This document shows positions 1 to 6,267 of a stretch of DNA of 7,842 bases, piece by piece. The DNA is from Duncaniella sp. (GTDB taxonomy: Bacteria; Bacteroidota; Bacteroidia; Bacteroidales; Muribaculaceae). Location: assembly GCF_029054785.1 (NCBI RefSeq), contig NZ_JAIDEN010000172.1:1-7842 (forward strand), written 5' to 3'. The notes under the pieces are model-generated. The model had not been told where the DNA came from and did not search any database. It was given only the letters and a program-made list of their open reading frames with translations. Position 1 is the first letter of the stretch. The number at the start of each line of letters is the position of its first letter. Position numbers and translations under genes: made by a program.

Positions 1-1152
1 CGACCACGGAGTTGTCCACTTCTAGGTTCGTCGGCAGCGTCAGTTGTGTATATTAGACAGCCCTATTTCCTGTTCATGAGCCGCGACTCCCAGCTTGCGA
101 TGGGTATCGGCGGAATGGTGCGCATGAGAGGCTATTTCGACTGGGGCGGGACAACCGGAACTCCGGGCTTCTCGCCATATTTCATCCCGACCAAACGCGA
201 TGAGCTTAACCGCCAGAGGCTCGGCACAAGCCCTGCCGGCACGGCTCTGTTTTTCCGCGTGATAGGCCGCAACAAGCGTCTCGGTGACTATCAGCTCTAC
301 ATCGAAGCCAATTTCAACGGCTACGAGACTCGCGACTTCCACCTGAAAAAAGCCTATGCGACAATCAATGACTGGACAATCGGCTACGCGTCATCGACTT
401 TCGGAGACGGTGCGGCTGTCCCTCCGACTGTCGATGCCAGCGGTCCGACAATGAAGATGGACGGAACAAATGTACTGGTCCGCTATATGCACCACTTCAA
501 AAAGAGCGGCATCTATGTGGCTGCTTCGGTGGAGACTCCCGGCATGACAATACAGGAAGACGGAACCACCACTGCGGCCCGCAGCCAATTCCTGCCGAAT
601 ATCTCCGCTATGGTCCAGTATGAGTGGCAGACCGGACAGCACATACGCCTGTCAGGCATCACCCGCTTTCTGCCCTACCGCGACATGGTCAACGGTCACA
701 ATCATCAGGAAGTTGGCTGGGGTCTGCAACTGAGCACCGTGTTCCGTCCGGTCGATCCGCTGACGGTCTATGCGACAGTCAACGGAGGCCGTTCCTATTC
801 AAACTTCGGCGGCGATTTCCTCCTTGGCAAATATGACCTCGTCTCGCGTCCGGATGATCCCGGAAAACTCTACACAGTCCCCGGCTGGGGCTACTTTGCC
901 GGTCTGCAATATAATTTCACTCCGCAGGTGTTCATGTCGGCCACTTTCGGTCAGGGCCGTTATCTCCCGCGCCATGACACAGCCCAGGGCAGCGACTACA
1001 AATACGGACTCTACGGAGCCGTCAACCTCTTCTGGAACGTCACACCCCGCATCAGCTTCGGCGCTGAAGCCAATTTCGGAGAGCGCATGAACTTCGACGG
1101 CTCCCACGGCTGGGGCAAGAGAGTCGGCGCCCTCGCCCAGTTCTCTTTCTGA
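1..1152 (+). CDS. DcaP-like outer-membrane porin, 5'-truncated by the window edge
   Basis: The frame is open from base 1 to the TGA at 1150-1152, so the gene very likely begins upstream of the window. The first possible start (GTG at 46) would give a protein with no signal peptide, so it is not taken as the true start. The visible part is rich in alternating aromatic and polar beta strands (for example YQLYIEANFNGYETRDFHLKK and LTVYATVNGGRSYSNFGG) and ends in Gln-Phe-Ser-Phe. A terminal Phe is the usual signal for insertion of outer-membrane barrels by the BAM machinery. The stretch YFLFMSRDSQLAMGIGG followed by RMRGYFDWGG resembles Bacteroidetes proteins annotated as DcaP-like trimeric outer-membrane transporters, which act as passive porins for small, often acidic solutes. 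The substrate cannot be inferred here. The barrel call is firm and the DcaP-like label is by recognition. The first 45 bases are too short to judge whether the upstream frame is intact. Confidence 0.82.
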   Translation, partial: RPRSCPLLGSSAASVVYIRQPYFLFMSRDSQLAMGIGGMVRMRGYFDWGGTTGTPGFSPYFIPTKRDELNRQRLGTSPAGTALFFRVIGRNKRLGDYQLYIEANFNGYETRDFHLKKAYATINDWTIGYASSTFGDGAAVPPTVDASGPTMKMDGTNVLVRYMHHFKKSGIYVAASVETPGMTIQEDGTTTAARSQFLPNISAMVQYEWQTGQHIRLSGITRFLPYRDMVNGHNHQEVGWGLQLSTVFRPVDPLTVYATVNGGRSYSNFGGDFLLGKYDLVSRPDDPGKLYTVPGWGYFAGLQYNFTPQVFMSATFGQGRYLPRHDTAQGSDYKYGLYGAVNLFWNVTPRISFGAEANFGERMNFDGSHGWGKRVGALAQFSF

Positions 1153-1239
1153 AAAACGCAATTCCCCCCACACCCAACAAGCATTTTTTTAACTGCTAAG
1201 TAACTCTTGAAAATTAATTTATACTTGATGCGAGATTTA

Positions 1240-1270
1240 TTTCCGGGAAAAGTCTTTCGCAGTTACTTTG
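1240..1270 (+). promoter_or_regulatory. weak promoter-like pair, possible small RNA start
   Basis: TTTC (1240-1243) and TTACTTTG (1263-1270) are separated by 19 bases. They resemble the Bacteroidetes primary sigma factor consensus TTTG-N19-21-TAnnTTTG with one mismatch in each element. A transcript starting near 1277 would end at the terminator at 1371, giving an RNA of about 95 nt with no reading frame. The alternative is that this is merely part of the long 3' UTR of the porin mRNA. Confidence 0.25.
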
Positions 1271-1331
1271 TAAAAACATATTACGCTTAATTTTTTAAGA
1301 TCTACTTATTCATAATAATTTATCAATTCTG

Positions 1332-1371
1332 AAGTCCGGCCACAGCCGATGTTGCGGTGACCGGACTTTTT
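1332..1371 (+). terminator. intrinsic terminator downstream of the porin gene
   Basis: AAGTCCGG (1332-1339) pairs perfectly with CCGGACTT (1361-1368). The stem continues inward through CAC/GTG and GC/GC, interrupted by two mismatches, around a short loop. Five T end at 1371. It lies 180 bp after the porin stop codon, which is unusually far, and would end either the porin mRNA or a short RNA started in the gap. Confidence 0.8.
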
Positions 1372-1458
1372 ACCCGTCAGCGTCCGCACCGTACACAAAA
1401 TATCGCACCCTACGGATAATTGCTTGTTCTATCTGGCGGATTTTTCGGTGATTCTGTG

Positions 1459-1466
1459 TAATTTTG
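1459..1466 (+). promoter_or_regulatory. -7 promoter element of the Yip1-smpB unit
   Basis: TAATTTTG followed by C matches the Bacteroidetes -7 consensus TAnnTTTG exactly. No TTTG is found at the expected 19-21 bases upstream, so only half the promoter is visible. Transcription would begin near 1473, leaving a leader of about 20 nt before the ATG at 1493. This placement rules out the in-frame TTG at 1424 as the start. Confidence 0.6.
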
Positions 1467-1492
1467 CAGTTGATTTCAAAAAAACGATTCCT

Positions 1493-2038
1493 ATGCGCCG
1501 CTATCTAAAATATTTGTTCCAACTGGTACTTTCGCCCGGCAATGGCTGGGAAGATATCGAAGTGGCCGCTGACAATCCTCGCTCAATCGCGGCCCGCGGT
1601 TTCTATCCGCTGATAGCGGTGACGGCTCTCAGCGAGTTCATGCAGGGAGTCTATCACAACTCCGAGTTTCTGGTTCTGTTCATGAAGATGATCGTGACCT
1701 TCCTTGTCTACTTCGTGAGCTACTTTTTCGGGGTGTTCGCTCTTTCGCTTTTCGCAGAGCCTACTCTTGAAAAGCGCTATGACGAGACCCGGTGCCACAC
1801 CTTCGTCCTCTATACACTGGGGCTGCTGGCTCTGATCTCGCTGATCATAAATCTGCTGCCGATAACCTCGGTGATGCTCTTTTTCCTGCCTTTCTATGTG
1901 GCCCTGATCCAGTGGAAAGGTGTCTCCTACATGGGTGTAAAAGCCGAGAAAGTCGGTATCTTCATGATCATCGCCATCCTCGGCGTCCTCATGCCACCCT
2001 ATTTCTTATATTTTCTATTTTCACTCATAATCGGTTAA
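1493..2038 (+). CDS. Yip1-family integral membrane protein
   Basis: The product has 181 residues and a basic N-terminus (MRRYLKYLFQLVLSP) followed by a Gly-Trp segment. It contains four or five hydrophobic spans at roughly residues 35-52, 58-88, 103-121, 123-141 and 155-180. The pattern, including the early Ser-Pro...Trp motif, fits bacterial Yip1-domain proteins, small polytopic membrane proteins of unknown biochemical function in bacteria. ATG 1493 is chosen over TTG 1424 because the TAnnTTTG element at 1459-1466 lies between them and because the extra 23 residues are not typical. The gene is followed after 6 bp by smpB, so the two are probably one transcript. The family assignment is by topology and overall look; no catalytic residues are expected or seen. 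Confidence 0.75.
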   Translation: MRRYLKYLFQLVLSPGNGWEDIEVAADNPRSIAARGFYPLIAVTALSEFMQGVYHNSEFLVLFMKMIVTFLVYFVSYFFGVFALSLFAEPTLEKRYDETRCHTFVLYTLGLLALISLIINLLPITSVMLFFLPFYVALIQWKGVSYMGVKAEKVGIFMIIAILGVLMPPYFLYFLFSLIIG

Positions 2039-2044
2039 ATTCAC

Positions 2045-2497
2045 GTGATTTCAAAGGATATCAACATAAAGAACAAACGTGCCACCTTTGACTATGCCAT
2101 CGGTGACACTTTCACTGCGGGCATCGTCCTGACCGGAACGGAGATCAAGTCAATCCGTCAGGGGAAAGCCTCGCTTGCCGACACTTTCTGCTATGTGGAC
2201 AAGGGTGAGGTGTGGATCAAAAACATGTATATCGCCGAGTATTTCTACGGTACTTACAACAACCATGCCACCCGCCGCGACCGCAAACTTCTGCTCAACC
2301 GCAAGGAGATTGCCAAACTTGAGAAAAACGGCAAGGAGAGCGGTTTCACAATCGTTCCGCTCAGGCTTTTTATCAATGACCGCGGACTGGCCAAGTTAGT
2401 GATCGGAATCGCTCGCGGTAAAAAGGAATATGACAAGCGTCAGTCCATCAAGGAGCGCGAAGACAAGCGTGCTATGGCGCGTATAATGCAGAAATAA
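2045..2497 (+). CDS. smpB: SsrA-binding protein SmpB
   Basis: SmpB binds tmRNA and brings it to ribosomes stalled on broken mRNAs so that the nascent chain is tagged and released by trans-translation in the cytoplasm. The 150-residue length is normal for the family. Recognisable features are INIKNKRATFDY near the N-terminus, the GTEIKSIR loop (31-38), NMYIAEY (60-66), NNHATRRDRKLLL (72-84) in the tmRNA-binding OB-fold, and the basic tail GKKEYDKRQ (125-133) that becomes helical in the mRNA channel. The start is GTG at 2045. The Yip1 stop codon TAA (2036-2038) is in this same frame 9 bp upstream, so no standard start further upstream is possible. It converges with the lipoprotein gene, with only 7 bp between the two stop codons. 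Confidence 0.97.
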   Translation: MISKDINIKNKRATFDYAIGDTFTAGIVLTGTEIKSIRQGKASLADTFCYVDKGEVWIKNMYIAEYFYGTYNNHATRRDRKLLLNRKEIAKLEKNGKESGFTIVPLRLFINDRGLAKLVIGIARGKKEYDKRQSIKEREDKRAMARIMQK

Positions 2498-2502
2498 CGC
2501 GC
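2477..2502. other. inverted repeat across the smpB stop codon
   Basis: GCGCGT (2477-2482) and ACGCGC (2497-2502) form a perfect 6-bp stem around a 14-base loop. The repeat sits at the junction of the two converging genes. No T-run follows it on either strand, so it is not a standard intrinsic terminator. It may still act as an mRNA 3' end structure in either direction. Confidence 0.35.
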
Positions 2503-2504
2503 AA

Positions 2505-2990
2505 TCAGCGCAGGGTCACAAGCATGTAGCCTCCGTCATTGGCCTGCGATGACCCGACATGATACCAGACCGCAGATGCGGTCTGTTTTTTCATGACCAC
2601 TCTGACATTCTCCAGCCGCCGTCCGTCAACAGCGATCCATGAGTCCGCACAGACTGAGTCAGTCCCGGCTCTTCCGATCTGAAAATCGACTTTGGTGTCG
2701 CCGTCAAGATCTATGAATGATCCGCTGCCGTCGGCTTTTGACTTGACAAGCACTCCCGCGCGGTCGAAACGCAAGCGGATCCCGCCGCCGATGAAGCGGA
2801 GACAGTCATCTTTCAGTTCTGCTTCAAAATCCCAATCGCCTCCGTCGGGCGAGGGGCGTCGGTTCGGGCCGTCAATGATGCCCGGATCTTTCGGGTCATC
2901 GCTTCGCCGCACTCCGTCTGAACCTTTGTCGCAGGCGGCAAACGCCAACATGGCGAGTGCGAAAACAATTATCTTCACGCAGCCTCTCAT
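2505..2990 (-). CDS. small secreted lipoprotein of unknown function
   Basis: The 161-residue product opens with a signal sequence (MRGCVKIIVFALAMLAFAAC) whose last Cys, residue 20, is a plausible lipidation site. The lipobox FAAC is somewhat non-canonical at -3. A charged Pro/Gly/Asp-rich linker (about 21-50) leads into a beta-rich domain with two further Cys (63 and 114), which might form a disulphide. I do not recognise the domain. ATG 2990 is chosen because it overlaps the stop of the preceding gene as ATGA, a typical translational coupling arrangement. The longer in-frame start at 3017 would put nine polar residues before the signal peptide. Its 3' end contains, on the other strand, the best terminator for smpB (2566-2591). 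No clear terminator of its own is seen. Confidence 0.75.
   Translation of the reverse strand: MRGCVKIIVFALAMLAFAACDKGSDGVRRSDDPKDPGIIDGPNRRPSPDGGDWDFEAELKDDCLRFIGGGIRLRFDRAGVLVKSKADGSGSFIDLDGDTKVDFQIGRAGTDSVCADSWIAVDGRRLENVRVVMKKQTASAVWYHVGSSQANDGGYMLVTLR
2566..2591 (+). terminator. intrinsic terminator of the Yip1-smpB unit, inside an opposing gene
   Basis: CAGACCGC (2566-2573) and GCGGTCTG (2578-2585) form a perfect 8-bp stem with the tetraloop AGAT. Six T follow directly (2586-2591). It works only for rightward transcription. It lies 69 bp past the smpB stop codon and inside the coding sequence of the leftward lipoprotein gene, where it corresponds to about residues 134-142 (KKQTASAVW). 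Confidence 0.85.
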
Positions 2991-3964
2991 CCTTCTGTAA
3001 TTTTGATCATCAGACATCCGCGTTCGCCGGTGGAGGGCGAACGATAGTTCAGGCAGTGGTCTCCGATTCCAAGAGCAGTGGTCGAGACACTGCTTCCGTC
3101 AACTCTGACTCCGTTGGCTTCCCACACGGCATCTGAGGCAACGTAGGGCGACCACAGGTCGATCTGCCCCTCACTCAGCCGGTAAGTCCCCCTGAGCGCC
3201 TTGGGCTCACCTTCTATCAGAAAAGTCTCCCCCTGACGGCTACCCCAGATATATTCCGCAAGGTCGGGATAATCGACAAATGGATTGCCGTTGCCCTGCA
3301 TGCGTCTGGCAAGATCATTGACCGCGATTTCGTCAGGTCCGGGGGGACAGGCTCTGTGCCAGTCCATAAGCATCCGTGAAGAATACGGATCAAGGCCCGG
3401 CCAACGTTCTGAGTTCATCATCAGATAGGCTTCCGGCGCCCAGACATCGACATGATAGAGCGTCGACATATAAAAATAAGTTCGGGCCAGCCGGCCTTTC
3501 AGCGCTTCCGGCGGCCAATAGCATTCGAACTCTTCCCCACCCATCAGTCCGAGGCCCGATTTCCACAGCCCGTTTGAGTAGCGGACTGTGACCACTTCAC
3601 TTATCGGCCGGCTTCCGCGCCACTGCCTGACATCGGTATCAAGCGGGATCCTATTATAAAGGTCACGGCTGACGGTGTCGCCATATATCCGCACTGCCTC
3701 CCGCCACCATTCCTCAGGCACAAGCGTCGACCATTCATAGCCCGCAGGCAGTTCTCCGCCTGAAATCCGGATGGATCTGCCGGTGAACGGATCGTCAAAG
3801 TCAATGTCGATGACTTCGGTTCCGACCAGCGCCGACGGGCGGCTTCCGCGGGCTATTTCACGCAGCAACGCCTCGCCGCCAAGACCGTTAAAAGGCACCC
3901 CGGCATCCGTCTGAAACGGTGCCGAAGTGCCTATGATGAGTAATAGTGAGACTACCGGTCTCAT
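2987..3964 (-). CDS. secreted endonuclease I-family protein, catalytic residues lost
   Basis: The 325-residue product has a signal peptide (MRPVVSLLLIIGTSAPF, likely cut after TDA at 19-21). Three blocks recall Bacteroidetes endonuclease I (EndA/Vvn family, beta-beta-alpha-metal fold) proteins: LARTYFYMSTLY (159-170), LLxWH-like MLMDWH (198-203) and QGNGNPFVDYPDLAEYIWG (223-241). Active members carry Glu-His in an EHxxP motif, then DLHN/DLHH, then an Asn in a KVN/KAN-type motif. Here the matching places read Ser79-Thr80 (in WSTLVPEEWW), Asp-Leu-Tyr-Asn (101-104) and Arg113 (in DVRQWRGSRP). General base and metal ligands are therefore missing and a nuclease activity is doubtful. Residues about 250-325 form a beta-rich, possibly Ig-like tail. 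It follows lpxA after 85 bp with no promoter I can see, and overlaps the lipoprotein start by 4 bp. The family call is by eye. Confidence 0.72.
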   Translation of the reverse strand: MRPVVSLLLIIGTSAPFQTDAGVPFNGLGGEALLREIARGSRPSALVGTEVIDIDFDDPFTGRSIRISGGELPAGYEWSTLVPEEWWREAVRIYGDTVSRDLYNRIPLDTDVRQWRGSRPISEVVTVRYSNGLWKSGLGLMGGEEFECYWPPEALKGRLARTYFYMSTLYHVDVWAPEAYLMMNSERWPGLDPYSSRMLMDWHRACPPGPDEIAVNDLARRMQGNGNPFVDYPDLAEYIWGSRQGETFLIEGEPKALRGTYRLSEGQIDLWSPYVASDAVWEANGVRVDGSSVSTTALGIGDHCLNYRSPSTGERGCLMIKITEG

Positions 3965-4049
3965 GAGAGGAGAGAGTTATAGAATTTTGATACTGTCTGT
4001 CACCGCCGGAGAGGGCTGCGGAGAGCGCCGTCCCGGTCGGGCAGAACAA

Positions 4050-4826
4050 TTATACGTAACCGCGGATGATGCCTCGCTTCGAGTTGCGCACGAACAGGAT
4101 GATCTCATCGCGTTCTTTGGTTGCGGGAAGCTCGGCTTCGATGCGCTCTACGGCGTCTGAGTTGTTCAGGCCTGAGAGATAAAGATAGCGGTAGGTTTCC
4201 TGGATATCACGGATGGTCTCGTTGGAGAATCCGCGACGGCGCAAACCGATGGAGTTGACTCCGGCATAGGCGATCGGCTCGCGACCGGCCTTGACGTAGG
4301 GAGGAATGTCTTTGTTGACAAGAGCGCCACCCTGAAGCATGACATGAGGACCGATGTGGCAGAACTGATGGATCAGAGCGCCGCCGCCGATCACTGCGAA
4401 ATCGTCGATAACAACCTCGCCTGCACACTGCACGGCATTCGACATGATCACGTTGTCACCGATCACACAGTCATGGGCCACGTGGCAATAAGCCATGATC
4501 AGACAGTTGCTGCCGACCACAGTCTTGCCCTTGGAGGCGGTTCCGCGGTGGATTGTGACACATTCGCGGATCGTGGTGTTGTCACCGATGATGGCGACAG
4601 ACTCCTCGCCACGGAATTTCAGGTCCTGGGGAGGTCCCGAAATCACAGCGCCGGGATAGATTGTACAATTCTTGCCGATACGTGCGCCTTCCATGATGGT
4701 AACGTTCGAACCGATACGCGTACCTTCACCGATCTCGACATTCTGATCAATAGTTACAAACGGATCAATCACAACACTCGGATGGATCTTAGCCGCCGGA
4801 TGGACATATGCCAAAGGTTGTTTCAT
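4050..4826 (-). CDS. lpxA: acyl-ACP--UDP-N-acetylglucosamine O-acyltransferase LpxA
   Basis: LpxA transfers a 3-hydroxyacyl chain from acyl carrier protein to the 3-OH of UDP-GlcNAc, the first step of lipid A synthesis, in the cytoplasm. The 258-residue length is normal. Hexapeptide repeats fill about residues 8-175 and build a left-handed beta-helix (for example AKIHPSVVIDPFVTIDQNV). The catalytic His in MAYCHVAHDCVIG is His118, matching His125 of the E. coli enzyme. HQFCHIGPHVMLQGG (153-167) and GLRRRGFS further on are family signatures, and a helical C-terminus follows. The ATG at 4826 is the natural start, 47 bp after the lpxC-fabZ stop. That gap contains two copies of ATAGAAAT (in the mRNA) and a weak 5-bp GAGAG/CTCTC hairpin, and no TAnnTTTG promoter. 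Confidence 0.97.
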   Translation of the reverse strand: MKQPLAYVHPAAKIHPSVVIDPFVTIDQNVEIGEGTRIGSNVTIMEGARIGKNCTIYPGAVISGPPQDLKFRGEESVAIIGDNTTIRECVTIHRGTASKGKTVVGSNCLIMAYCHVAHDCVIGDNVIMSNAVQCAGEVVIDDFAVIGGGALIHQFCHIGPHVMLQGGALVNKDIPPYVKAGREPIAYAGVNSIGLRRRGFSNETIRDIQETYRYLYLSGLNNSDAVERIEAELPATKERDEIILFVRNSKRGIIRGYV

Positions 4827-4873
4827 AATTTCTATCTACGAGAGGTTTCTCTCTGTGTTTAACTTGATTTCTA

Positions 4874-6256
4874 TTACTTGTTCTTGATGATCTGGGCCAT
4901 GAACTCACACTCGGTGACGATCTTTTCACCCACAAAGGCATAGCCTTTCATCATTGCGCATCCACGACGCAGCTCGGTCATGAAGGATACGTGGAAAATG
5001 AGGGTGTCACCGGGCACAACTTTCTGACGGAACTTCACGTTGTCGATCTTCATGAAGTAGGTCGAGTAGCGCTCAGGCTCGTCAAGACCGCTCAGCACCA
5101 GGATGCCGCCGGTCTGAGCCATAGCTTCTACCTGGAGAACGCCAGGAAGCACAGGTTCCTGCGGGAAATGACCCTGGAAGAAGGGTTCGTTGGCTGTGAT
5201 GTTCTTGACACCGACAATATAGTTTGTGCCCTTTTCGATGATTTTATCGACCAGGAGGAAGGGATAGCGGTGGGGGATCAGCTCACGGATGCGGTTGTTG
5301 TCCATCAGCGGCTCTTTGTCCGGATTGTAGACCGGAGCCTGCACTTCCTGATGCTTGATCTCGCGACGGATGCGCTTTGCAAATGTCGTGTTGATCGAAT
5401 GGCCGGGACGGGTAGCGATCACACGGCCTTTCAGCGGACGGCCGATCAGGGCGAGGTCGCCGATCAGATCGAGCAGCTTATGGCGTGCGGGTTCGTTCTC
5501 TGAAGTCAGAGGAATGTTGTTGATGTAGCCGAACATACTGACATCCTTGTGGGGTACATTCATCAGATCGGCAAGACGGTCAAGCTCGGCCTGTTCCATC
5601 GGGCTGTCATAGATGACGATGGCATTGTCAAGGTCACCGCCCTTGATAAGATTGCCTTTCACCAGAGGCTCGATCTCGCGGACAAACACGAATGTGCGGC
5701 TTGCGGCGATCTCCTCAGGGAAGTTCTCCACATGTTCCAGCGAGGCAAACTGATTATTGAGCACTACGGAATCAAAGTCAATCTTGACATCGACCGAGAA
5801 CTCATCGTCAGGCAACACAAGGATCGAAGATCCGGTTGTGTCGTCGCGCACCTCAAGTTTCGACTTTATATAGTAATAGTCCTTATCGGCATTCTGCTCG
5901 GCGAGACCGACACGGGCGATCTCTTCACAGTAAAAACGCGCGCTTCCGTCGAGGATCGGCAGCTCAGGAGCATTGACCTCAATCATCACATTGTCGACAC
6001 CGGCGGCATAGAGCGCGGCCATCGCATGCTCGATAGTCGAGACACGAGCCTCGCCCTTGGCAATCACGGTTCCGCGGGTTGTGGCCACTACATTCTCGGC
6101 AAGAGCGTCAATGACAGGCTGACCTTCAAGATCGACACGTTTGAATTTATATCCGTGGTTTTCAGGCGCGGGAAGGAAACGGGCTGTAATCTCAAGCCCG
6201 GTATGCAATCCTTTGCCGGTGAGTGAGAACTCACCATTCAGTGTATTCTGATTCAT
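4874..6256 (-). CDS. lpxC/fabZ: bifunctional UDP-3-O-acyl-GlcNAc deacetylase / 3-hydroxyacyl-ACP dehydratase (LpxC-FabZ)
   Basis: The 460-residue protein is a fusion typical of Bacteroidetes. Residues 1 to about 305 are LpxC, the zinc deacetylase that makes the committed step of lipid A synthesis. Zinc and catalytic residues are visible as Glu76-His77 (STIEHAMAAL), His259 and Asp263 (RHKLLDLIGD) and His286 (RPGHSINTTFAKR). Residues about 320-460 are FabZ, a hot-dog-fold dehydratase of fatty-acid synthesis, starting at LIPHRYPFLLVDK. Its catalytic His363 (GHFP) and Glu377 (VLQVEAMAQ) are present. Both sites look intact. ATG 6256 is chosen, 11 bp after the lpxD stop. A TTG at 6271, which overlaps that stop as TTGA, would add MKAYY and is possible but less likely. 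Fusion keeps FabZ, which consumes 3-hydroxyacyl-ACP, in fixed ratio to the lipid A pathway that also draws on it. Confidence 0.97.
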   Translation of the reverse strand: MNQNTLNGEFSLTGKGLHTGLEITARFLPAPENHGYKFKRVDLEGQPVIDALAENVVATTRGTVIAKGEARVSTIEHAMAALYAAGVDNVMIEVNAPELPILDGSARFYCEEIARVGLAEQNADKDYYYIKSKLEVRDDTTGSSILVLPDDEFSVDVKIDFDSVVLNNQFASLEHVENFPEEIAASRTFVFVREIEPLVKGNLIKGGDLDNAIVIYDSPMEQAELDRLADLMNVPHKDVSMFGYINNIPLTSENEPARHKLLDLIGDLALIGRPLKGRVIATRPGHSINTTFAKRIRREIKHQEVQAPVYNPDKEPLMDNNRIRELIPHRYPFLLVDKIIEKGTNYIVGVKNITANEPFFQGHFPQEPVLPGVLQVEAMAQTGGILVLSGLDEPERYSTYFMKIDNVKFRQKVVPGDTLIFHVSFMTELRRGCAMMKGYAFVGEKIVTECEFMAQIIKNK

Positions 6257-6267
6257 ATAATAAGCTT

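Larger units (their letters stand above)
1153..1458. other. gene-less AT-rich intergenic stretch
   Basis: No convincing reading frame occurs between the porin stop and the promoter of the Yip1-family gene. The stretch holds the terminator at 1332-1371 and a weak promoter-like pair at 1240-1270, both listed separately. It also holds a perfect 10-bp palindrome, AAATTAATTT (1211-1220). A run of seven T follows GCA near 1184-1190 but has no GC-rich hairpin before it, so it is not a terminator. Nothing else is recognisable in bases 1372-1458. Confidence 0.6.

Noticed and set aside
1..45. Possible frameshift in the porin just before the GTG at 46 (frame 3 reads Thr-Thr-Glu-Leu)
   Set aside because: Only 45 bases are available, the main frame stays open to the window edge, and nothing shows which frame is used upstream.
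1424..1492. TTG start giving 23 extra residues to the Yip1-family protein
   Set aside because: The TAnnTTTG promoter element at 1459-1466 lies downstream of this TTG, and the ATG at 1493 gives a typical N-terminus.
2991..3017. Longer start for the lipoprotein (nine extra residues)
   Set aside because: It would bury the signal sequence behind a polar stretch; the ATGA overlap at 2987-2990 is a better start.
3965..4049. Terminator or promoter between lpxA and the nuclease-like gene
   Set aside because: The GC-rich stretch has no clean stem followed by a T-run and no TAnnTTTG on the minus strand, so read-through from lpxA is the simpler view.
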